Of a DNA stretch of 64,000 bases, positions 49,500-58,310 are shown piece after piece. The stretch's first letter is position 1. Every line of letters begins with the position of its first letter. Below the pieces are notes generated by a model. It was not told the origin of the DNA. It saw only the letters and a list, made by a program, of their open reading frames with translations, and did not search any database. A program made the translations under genes and the position numbers. The stretch comes from Escarpia spicata (Eukaryota > Annelida > Polychaeta > Sabellida > Siboglinidae), in the NCBI GenBank assembly GCA_963995525.1, contig OZ023206.1, positions 70,550,795 to 70,614,794 on the forward strand. Reading direction: 5' to 3'.

Positions 49500-49784
49500 A
49501 TGTTTCAGAGAAGATATTTTCAAAGTTTTCATATATTTAACGTCTCGTTCATACGGTTTGAGAGTTTTAATGTATGTTCCAGAGACGAAGAGCTCCGCGA
49601 GTATCATAGTTATACGTTCTGCATCGTCATGGCGGAGCTGCTCCGGACACGGGGACGTTACGATCCCCCCAACCCTTGGATTGATCCCGACCCTGTTGCC
49701 CCTATAGACACGGGGGATATGGAAAATTGGTGTTCGGAGACAGATGATAGCGATGACGGTTTTGAAGATGTAATCGATCGTTGA
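49500..49784 (+). CDS. Small acidic ORF, copy A2-right
   Basis: Mirror copy of 41548-41832, with the A2-type residues (RTRGRYDPP, NPWIDPDP). The stop is followed by AATAAA at 49789-49794. The upstream acceptor-like TGTTCCAG precedes RDEELREYHSY. Function unknown. Confidence 0.42.
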   Translation: MFQRRYFQSFHIFNVSFIRFESFNVCSRDEELREYHSYTFCIVMAELLRTRGRYDPPNPWIDPDPVAPIDTGDMENWCSETDDSDDGFEDVIDR

Positions 49785-49835
49785 TATTAATAAAACATTC
49801 AACTTTCAAACTGTGGTGTTTGTTGGTTATTATAT

Positions 49836-49888
<53 letters not shown>

Positions 49889-50330
49889 CTCTCTTTCATA
49901 CATACATACATACATACAAGCATACATACACACATTTTAAAGTTTCATATATATATATATATTATAACGTTTTCTCTTTGTTCTTTCGTTATTACTCGTT
50001 ATTACATCATTCAGTTTACTTCTTTATCTCTCATTATACACCTTCCATCACCTTTTAACACTTTTCTCTTTAATCTTTCGTTATGACTCTTTGATCTTTC
50101 GTTTCTTTCAATACCTTTCCTCTTTGATCTTTTGTTATTACATGTAACACTTTGTCACAATACCCCCACTCCCATGTAACACTTTGTCACAAGACCCCCA
50201 CTCCCACGTAACTTGGTGGCTTTCTTTACCTCCTTCTCAGCTAGTGTGTACTGTGCTTGAGCTTGTCTTGTCCCTTCTCGTGTTTTTGCACTGTCTCGTG
50301 ATTGAAAAGACATAACGTCTCTATCGGGTT

Positions 50331-50365
<35 letters not shown>

Positions 50366-50402
50366 CTGTGTGGTTACATCACTGACTATTCCACCCGCCT
50401 GT

Positions 50403-50433
<31 letters not shown>

Positions 50434-50477
50434 GCTGTCTTATTCCACTCGCTTGATCGTTTTCAACGTTTTCATAT

Positions 50478-50762
50478 ATGTTTCAGAGAAGATATTTTCA
50501 AAGTTTTCATATATTTAACGTCTCGTTCATACGGTTTGAGAGTTTTAATGTATGTTCCAGAGACGAAGAGCTCCGCGAGTATCACAGTTATACGTTCTGC
50601 AACGTCATGGCGGAGCTGCTCCGGACACGGGAACGTTACGATCCCCCCAACCCTTGGGTTGATCCCGACCCTGTTGCCCCTATAGACACGGGGGATATGG
50701 AAAATTGGTGTTCGGAGACAGACGATAGCGATGATGGTTTTGAAGATGTAATCGATCGTTGA
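50478..50762 (+). CDS. Small acidic ORF, copy A1-right
   Basis: Mirror copy of 40574-40858, with A1-type residues (RTRERYDPP, NPWVDPDP) and one further change (CNVMAELL instead of CIVMAELL). The stop is followed by AATAAA at 50767-50772. Function unknown. Confidence 0.42.
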   Translation: MFQRRYFQSFHIFNVSFIRFESFNVCSRDEELREYHSYTFCNVMAELLRTRERYDPPNPWVDPDPVAPIDTGDMENWCSETDDSDDGFEDVIDR

Positions 50763-50890
50763 CATCAATAAAACATTCAACTTTCAAACTGTGGTGTTTG
50801 TTGGTTATTATATTATATTATATATATATATATATATAATCTCTCTTTCATACATACATACATACAAGGATACCTACATACATTTTAAAG

Positions 50891-50941
<51 letters not shown>

Positions 50942-51167
50942 CGTTTTCTCTTTGTTCTTTCGTTATTACATCATTCCGTTTACTTCTTTATCTCTCATTA
51001 TACACCTTTCATCACCTTTTAAAACTTTTCTCTTTGATCTTTCGTTATGACTCTTTGATCTTTCGTTTCTTTCAATACCTTTCCTCTTTGATTTTTTGTT
51101 ATTACAATTCCCTCTTCGGGCTTTCGTCTCTCATATATACACAATAGCCCTTCCATGGCTGCTCATT

Positions 51168-51212
51168 CCACCGCCAGGGGGCGCTACACACGCTCACACA
51201 TACGGTCACGTG
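51168..51212 (+). promoter_or_regulatory. CTCF-like motif and GTCACGTGAC E-box near right terminus
   Basis: CCACCGCCAGGGGGCGCTAC is followed after about 16 bp by GTCACGTGAC, a symmetric E-box of the USF/MAX type. The mirrored pair lies about 40120-40172. Being 100-150 bp from each end, they could belong to the terminal control region. Confidence 0.35.
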
Positions 51213-51420
51213 ACTACTCACTTTGCTCAGGGGGGCGGCTTTCGAAACCTCCCTAATATCACTCACAAATGACTCCGAAACCCCCCTGGATGGAGTCCCA
51301 GATGGTCCATCTTACTACTGGAGCCGATGTCTGGCGAGTGGGGAGACTGGCAAACGAAAGAGCTGTCTATAGACAATCCATCAAGGCTGCAACGCCGGAA
51401 ATGGATAAGCAAAACCCAAG

Positions 51421-52451
51421 CGTGAGGTGGCAGCATTCGCTAGACCCACCGCTACGGCGTGGATTATTATGCTCCAGCCTATGTTACCGGTAGGGGGCTT
51501 TACCCCAGATTCGGGTAGAGACGATGATTGGCTCTCAGGCCAACTATGAAATAACAAATTAAATAAGGATACCTTTTATCAGATAATACTATACTATGAC
51601 AAATTTTCAACATTAAACTTATATTGAAACATGTCACACACAAAATAAACCGACATTAAACTTTTTTGTAGTTTAATGACTATCACATGTATATTCACTA
51701 CGTGGCAGCTCTCATAACTGCATGGCAAAGATTCCGTATTGACTTTCTTTGCTTATGCTCGAGCAGAAACAAAAGACCAAGTGTGAATAAGCATGATATA
51801 AATACCAAACAAGGACAAATTTAACTAAACAAGTGCAATCGATGTCTCGCGTAACGGTCGGACTGCTAACTAATATAGGTAGTCGCCAAAGTTCAGCCAA
51901 AACGTGCTGATCTTGGAGGCTAAATTGGTAGCGTGTAGGGCTGCTATTTGTAGGGTCCTCGGTTCGAATCTCACAGAGAACTCAAAACTTTTGGTTGTGT
52001 TAATGTAGTTTAAGATTCATTTAATTTTCTATAATACTATTTCGGGCACTATTTCGTAATTTCATTTCGTTATCGAAAACAAAAATAATATATAAACATT
52101 CTGGGGGATAGACGTGCTAACTGGCAGTGAGCAGTCAAAATGCAATTCTGAGGCAGACTATCTTCCTGGCGAAGTCACCCAGCCAGACGAGAGTCGATTA
52201 AGCGAGACTATTAATTATTAGTAGACAGCAAATCCTGACAATACGTCTTCATAAATTGATGACGCTTTAATTCATGAGCATATCAGTGTTGCCATCTAGC
52301 GGATAACATTCAGAAGGGCCATTCAGAGCCAGACTATCGTTCTGACGAAGTCACGCAGCCAGGCGAGAGTCGGTTAAGCGAGACTGACCTCGTGCGTGTT
52401 GTGTTTAAGGTCTCAGACAAAGTTGAGACAATAAAGTCGTTTTACGTTTCA
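51421..52451 (+). repeat. LTR-like repeat copy 2, right part
   Basis: It continues 36614-36690 after the LINE insertion and matches 30926-31725, ending AATAAAGTCGTTTTACGTTTCA-like at 52451. It is interrupted at about 51909-52108 by a SINE-like insertion. Confidence 0.6.
51909..52108 (+). mobile_element. SINE-like insertion with tRNA-like head
   Basis: This segment is absent from copy 1 of the LTR-like repeat. It contains AATTGGTAGCGTGTAGGGC and the B-box-like GGTTCGAATC (about 51960-51969), then an AT-rich body. ACGTGCT flanks it on both sides (51902-51908 and 52109-52115), consistent with a target duplication. Confidence 0.6.
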
Positions 52452-52673
52452 TCGTAATTTTCTCATTATCGTGGATAGTGAAGGCGTAATCCCCCTTGGC
52501 GTGGTGGCATCGTCGGGAAACCACTTCGCGCATCTGCCCTCTCAACCGAAGATTGACGCTGAACTTCGCTTTTCGCTAACCTTGTCACCTTGATTTTTAG
52601 TGTAATAGTACAACGAGCAGTTGCACACATCGGCAACTGATCACTCTGCAGTGGACCAGATAAATGACTGTTT

Positions 52674-52812
<139 letters not shown>

Positions 52813-52879
52813 GCTAATACGTACAGGGCGCCAAAGCAATGTGAACAGTTTTGAAAATTGGAAGCAAAACATCATGTAT

Positions 52880-53526
52880 ACCATGTCACTTGACCCGAAT
52901 TTCTCCTCCTTCCCCGTCGAAGGAGTGATCTGGGACAAACAGACCAAGTTTGGCCCCCTTCGTGGTTTCACGGATGATGGCGGACAATCGTCGCACCGCA
53001 GCCCAAAAAGTTAACATACTTGAGTTGTTGTTAGGCCAGATTGCCAACTATTGCCCGGTATTGCCCATTATCGTTCGGAACTCTACATCCGTCAAAACAT
53101 TTGGCAGAGCATCCGGCTTCATTACGGTTTTCAATCAACTGGAGGTCATTTCTTAGACTTTGCGTCCATCCGGCTAGAGCCAGACGAGAAACCGGAAGAC
53201 CTGTACCAACGCCTAGTTGCGTTCATTGAAGACAACCTGCTCAACCTTCACGGCAACATATCTCATCACGGAGAGCTACCCACGGAAGACTAGGAATTAT
53301 CTGCAACGATGTCTCGAGAATTTAATTGTGCTAACGTGGTTACGCCTAGTCGACCCAGAACTACCAAAACTAGTCAAGCAGCGATACGGCACGGAATTAC
53401 GGTCACGCACGCTCGCCTCCATCAATCCAGAGATATCGCAAGCTCTACCATCCTTGATTGACGAAACGCTCGCAGCTGGATATGCCAGAGTGATCAGGCC
53501 TGCCTGCCACTTTGCAGATACGACAT
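52880..53526 (+). pseudogene. Degenerate retrotransposon gag-like sequence
   Basis: Three frames must be joined to follow the similarity. Pieces are [57 protein letters not shown] and [15 protein letters not shown]. These resemble gag of an invertebrate Ty3/gypsy-like element, which fits the LTR-like repeat directly upstream. Frameshifts and the stop at 53290-53292 make it inactive. Confidence 0.6.
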
Positions 53527-53649
53527 GATCGACTGCCTCGTTTGGTTGTCGAACTCGGACCGGATCTGGTTCCCGGCTGTCTGGAGAAACGTCGAAAGTG
53601 AGACGTTGCTGCTCGCATAATGCATATTACATGTACGTTTTTTGTCTTA

Positions 53650-53830
<181 letters not shown>

Positions 53831-53834
53831 ATAC

Positions 53835-54517
53835 TATTGCTACCAGGCGATAGTCATTTATAAGCCGCTGTGACAGCACACTTGCTGGCGTACGAAGTTA
53901 TTTCAACAAGAGGTGTCGTTTTAAAATTCGTGTTCTGTTGAATCCAAAAAGGTGCACACCTCCATTTTACAATTGTACAACTTTAAACCGACTTCGCTGT
54001 GGCACATCACATAATATTATTAAAAAACACTATTGGTTTGTCACAAATGCGAATGCAGAATAAAACAATACTATACCGGTACTTTTGTGTATCTTCTGAC
54101 ATGTCTCGATAACTACCGGCAACAGACAGACTCCGGAGAAACAGAGGTGACTGGCGAACATTGCTTATGTTCCAAACTCGTGCCATAATTATACATGAGG
54201 TGCTGAGTCTGGCGTTAGCCGACAAGACTGTCTCTGTGAAAGTATGAGCGGCTCGTTTTGAACTGGCCGTTGTCCGTTTGTGTTGTGATGACGTCTTATT
54301 AACGTAAAGTTTTGGCGTCGCGTACGTGTACTTACTAAAGACGGTAAATGCCCGATAAAAGAAAACGGAGCGCTGCCGCTACGAAGCCTACACTAATAGT
54401 TCACCAAAAATAATGTAATTTTGAAAATAGGATTGACAGTTCCATCAAACAACAGTTCAGCTAAAAATGTTCCCATAATGCATTGCTCTGATAATAACAA
54501 TCCTTGCGTGGGGCCAT
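53835..54517. other. Unassigned sequence
   Basis: I see no gene, repeat or transposon signature between the ATTG array and the inner border of the inverted duplication. Confidence 0.3.
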
Positions 54518-55096
54518 TTCCGCACCAAAATACCCCGCCAAAACAATTGGACACAAATCCGTGGTAATATTTGTATATATATGTATGTATGGATGTGCGC
54601 ATGTAGATCTATATTATAGGAATACATTTAATGTTATGAATAGCCGTGCGTTCTCTTTCGCACTTTCGTTCATTTGCTGTACACAGGATTTTATTCGGCA
54701 TGAAATAGTTACAATTACATTTTCGTAGCTCCTCAGAGAGCTATCGTTAATATGTCTAAGCAAGAGCCACATACTTTTGTAATTTTCTCAGAATCTAGAC
54801 ATCTCTAAAATCTGCCGACACGGTAACTTTCCACCAAAGGTAACTGCCCTATCACAAACAACTGTACCCTGTCCACCACAGGTAACTGTCCCATCACCCA
54901 CTACAGGTAATTGTCCCCTATCCCACCACATATAACTGTCTCACCGTAGGTAACTGTCCCTTCTCCCATTTCAGGTAACTGTCTCACCATAGGTAACTGT
55001 CCCCTCTCATTTCAGGTAACTGTTCCCTGATCGACCACAGGTAAATATCCCACCACAGCTAACTGGGAGTGTAGTCCGTAGATGCTCCAGAAGCAG

Positions 55097-56305
55097 ATCC
55101 ATTGTACGTGCGATTATTGTCCAGCACGCTATCACAACATTGTACATGGAATTATTGTCCTGCACGCTATCACAACATTGTACATGCGGTTATTGTCCTG
55201 CACGCTATCACAACATTGTGCATGCCATTATTGTCCAGCACGCTATCACAACATTGTACATGCGATTATTGTCCTGCACGCTATCACATCATTGTACATG
55301 CAATTATTGTCCTGCACGCTATCACAACATTGTACATGCAATTATTGTCCTGTACGCTATCACAACATTGTACATGCAATTATTGTCCTGCACGCTATCA
55401 CAACATTGTACATGCGATTATTGTCCAGCATGCTATCACAACATTGTACATGCGATTATTGTCCAGCACGCTATCACAACATTGTACACGCGATTATTGT
55501 CCAGCACGCTATCACAACATTGTACACGCGATTATTGTCCAACACGCTATCACAACATTGTACATGCGAGTATTGTCCAGCACGCTATCACAACATTGTA
55601 CATGCGATTATTGTCTAGCACGCTATCATAACATTGTACATGCGATTATTGTCCTGCACGCTATCACAACACTGTACATGCGATTATTGTCCTGCACGCT
55701 ATCACAACATTGTACATGCGATTATTGTCCTGCACGCTATCACAACATTGTACATGCGATTATTGTCCAGCACGCTATCACAACATTGTACATGCGATTA
55801 TTGTCCAGCACGCTATCACAACATTGTACATGCGATTATTGTCCAGCACGCTATCACAACATTGTACATGCGATTATTGTCCTGCACGCTATCTCAACAT
55901 TGTACATGCGATTATTGTCCTGGACGCTATCACAACATTGTACATGCGATTATTGTCCTGCACGCTATCACAACATTGTACATGCGATTATTGTCCTGCA
56001 CGCTGTCACAACATTGTACATGCGATTATTGTCCTGCACGCTATCACAACATTGTACATGCGATTATTGTCCTGCACGCTATCACAACATTGTACATGCG
56101 ATTATTGTCCTGCACGCTATCACAACATTGTATATGCACTTATTGTCCTGCACGCTATCACAACATTGTACATGCGATTATTGTCCTGCACGCTATCACA
56201 ACATTGTACATGCGATTATTGTCCTGCACGCTAACACAACATTGTACATGCTATTATTGTCCAGCACGCTATCACAACATTGTACATGCGATTATTGTCC
56301 TGTTA
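55097..56305 (+). repeat. 38-bp minisatellite, about 32 copies
   Basis: The unit is ACATTGTACATGCGATTATT then GTCCTGCACGCTATCACA, with few substitutions (CTGCA/CAGCA). There is no counterpart in the left arm near 29045-29110, where only fragments such as GTACAATCGATTTAACATCA are found. Confidence 0.96.
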
Positions 56306-56889
56306 CGTTAACTTCATTGTGGAGACTCATGAAATATGCATGAAGCAATATTATAAAAGATTTATGCTTTCTAACGCTTTGCTTCAACTGTTTGTTGGCG
56401 ACCTAACGTATCTCGGACGATACCTATATACCTATCCATCATGTGACCTGCCGCCTAGCAATATGTCCGTCAAGCCATTTTAAAATGGACGATGAGTACG
56501 TGAAGTGTTCGTAGAATTCGTCGTATATTTTGTTGACATTCTGGCGCCAACAAACAAAACGTAAGGCAACAAATTTAAAGCGCCAGCAGTATGCGGGAAT
56601 GTTTGATCTAGCCGATTTCATGCTACAGTAATAACATACACAATATTATTGTTATGAGCAGTCTTTCCAGCAGTGAAATCGTGCAAAGTTACGCGTTGTT
56701 TCAGCGGTTCATGGCTGGAACTGATGCATCACCGAAAGGCAAATATTTGCTTAATAACCTTACAGTTTTTGTTAATAGACCTACATAGACATAGAGGCAA
56801 GACTATGCTAGACTGCTGTGCATCGCATATCATCCCGCGAGAACCGCGCGTAACGTACACAAAATATTGTGCTTTGGTGGCTATGATCG

Positions 56890-57043
56890 ATGTCATCGTT
56901 GCTTTGCGCTACTGACGCTCGCCGTCGTGACACCTTCTCCTTTCGCTACCTGTTGGCCAAGTTGGTCGCGATTACATCTAGAGCTTCGAGCAGGGTTATG
57001 ACACTTGCCCCGATTAGCAGTCCCAGTGTGCCGCCGATGTCAC
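56890..57043 (-). pseudogene. Third DEG/ENaC copy: TM2 exon with early stop
   Basis: The acceptor (TGTTACAG on minus) and the frame DIGGTLGLLIGASVITLLEA are intact and the GAS pore motif is kept. A TGG codon of the parent is TAG here (56948-56946), ending the protein shortly after TM2 and removing about 30 tail residues. If upstream exons beyond the window are intact, a tail-less channel is possible, so pseudogene status is not proven. Confidence 0.7.
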
Positions 57044-57286
57044 CTGTAACACACATGCGCAGCTATCATGTTCATATCCGGTGTGATGGTCCATTCGTAA
57101 ACTAATTGCAACCAATTGCTACGGCATAGACGTCGGAACCTGGGGAGGGGGGACTGGGGACTGAATCCACAATATTTTTGATGGGGCAAGATATATGTTT
57201 AGCCCCAAATATTTCGGCAACGGGGTGTGCAGTTGGAGGTTCTTCATGACTCTCAGACCTCCAAATAGTCACCGCGTTCTGACGTC

Positions 57287-57289
<3 letters not shown>

Positions 57290-57325
<36 letters not shown>
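57290..57325. repeat. (TA)n microsatellites in the inverted arm
   Basis: Short TA runs here and at 57817-57905 correspond to the TA-rich stretch 27755-27865 of the left arm. Confidence 0.8.
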
Positions 57326-57330
<5 letters not shown>

Positions 57331-58072
57331 CAGACAGCCAGACAGTATTTATTTTGACCATCATAAGTACATAAACTACAATATAAAATTGATTGTAAGG
57401 TCAGGGCGGCTCCCATTAACAAAATTATATGCCGCTATCATGGAAGCCACCCCAGTGATGTAACATAATTATATGATTATCACGTGATCAACTCTATATG
57501 CATACATATATATATATAGTATGTTTAGTATAGTACATTATAATATAGTATAATACATAAATTAGTTTAAACAAATGCAAAGTCATGTCTAGTTTAAGAA
57601 TGACAGATGTAACAGTTAGAAATATGACAACATGATTCATAGTTCTTAATAAAAAAAAAATTATAAGTGGAAAAACCATATAAACTATGTGAATAAATTT
57701 TATCAAGGATGATGTTTGGAGTATTGTTAACAGTTTGTATAATGTTGTGTCTGGTGTACTTTTTTGCATATTGATGATTAACTCTGTGAATAAATAAGTT
57801 GTTTTAACCACGTGTATATATATATATATATGCATATACATATATATATATATATATATATAAATATATAATTATATACATAATATATATATGTATATAT
57901 ATATGCATGATATGTCACAATGTTTCACTGTCCTATTTTCATTTTGGTAAATACTGTATAATTATACTATGGTCAATATAATATAACAAGTACGTTTCTT
58001 CACAAATGAATCGTGCATAGTTTAAAAATTTGTAACAGTAGTTAGATCGTTTCCATTCGCTAGGTGGCATGC

Positions 58073-58242
58073 TGTAATATAGCCGCTCCCTGCAAGTTAT
58101 ATACATACATAGCCTATGTATTACGGACGGATCCCGTTGACTTCGGATTTCTCCGGTGCTGGTCGGATCAGATAATAAACGACGGCCATGTTTCGTTCAG
58201 TCTGATAAATGGTGTGTTTCATTTAAAAGCAGCAATCATACA
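58073..58242 (+). repeat. 5' LTR
   Basis: 170 bp, TG...CA. It differs from the 3' LTR at only a few positions (for example CATAGCC against CGTAGGT, TTGACTTCGG against TTAACTTCCG), so the insertion is fairly young. Confidence 0.92.
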
Positions 58243-58310
58243 ATGGCGACGAGAATTAAGCGAACCTGCTAAGCCTACAAGTAAGCAACCGCCTACCGTA
58301 CCGAATCACC

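Larger units (their letters stand above)
40021..51319. mobile_element. 11.3-kb palindromic DNA element, AG...CT ends, 6-bp target duplication
   Basis: The element starts AGTAGTAAGATGGACCATCT at 40021 and ends with the exact complement at 51319. GGAGCC lies on both sides (40015-40020 and 51320-51325), inside the LINE's last codons. The left arm (40021 to about 45120) and right arm (about 46131-51319) are near-identical inverted repeats that include microsatellites, a 50-bp minisatellite, two ORF-bearing units and a promoter/exon. The centre (45120-46130) is not symmetric and holds a GC hairpin plus an extra copy of one arm block. AG ends with a terminal 3-bp repeat and a 6-bp duplication are features reported for Polinton/Maverick elements. 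No polymerase, integrase or capsid genes are visible, so this is non-autonomous or a new type. Confidence 0.85.
46131..51319 (-). repeat. Right arm of the palindromic element
   Basis: Reverse complement of 40021-45120, differing by scattered substitutions and by microsatellite and minisatellite lengths. For example, the ~35-bp array is about 840 bp at 46990-47835 against about 475 bp on the left. Confidence 0.85.
36691..51420 (+). mobile_element. Non-LTR retrotransposon (RTE-like?) split by an 11.3-kb insertion
   Basis: CGTGAGG occurs at 36684-36690 and 51421-51427, directly flanking the element. The LINE's own sequence is 36691-40020 plus 51326-51420, about 3.4 kb. It encodes an AP-endonuclease-like domain (RVATWNIRKTSHGTLQMV, ILGIAEHRLAG, GDFNAKHGS) and a reverse transcriptase (VRQGCMLSPHLFSLY, YADDTTLIS). 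The tail GCETWNLNK and RGRPRRQWGKDIEEWMGA is commonly seen in RTE and related LINEs. The frame GAS/ADVWRVGRLANERAVYR rejoins across the insertion. Several frameshifts and stops make it inactive. Confidence 0.85.

Noticed and set aside
40021..51319. Palindrome as a sequencing or assembly artefact (missed adapter, chimeric read)
   Set aside because: The arms differ by substitutions and repeat lengths, the centre is asymmetric, and a 6-bp target duplication sits exactly at the outer ends inside a LINE frame. Long-read confirmation would still be useful.
40021..51319. Integrated malacoherpesvirus repeat region
   Set aside because: Large inverted repeats and divergent promoters brought this to mind, but no herpesvirus gene can be recognised, and precise termini with a target duplication fit a transposon better.
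55082..56343. Open frame of about 410 codons with Cys/Tyr/His repeats
   Set aside because: It is a by-product of the 38-bp minisatellite, open in all three plus frames.
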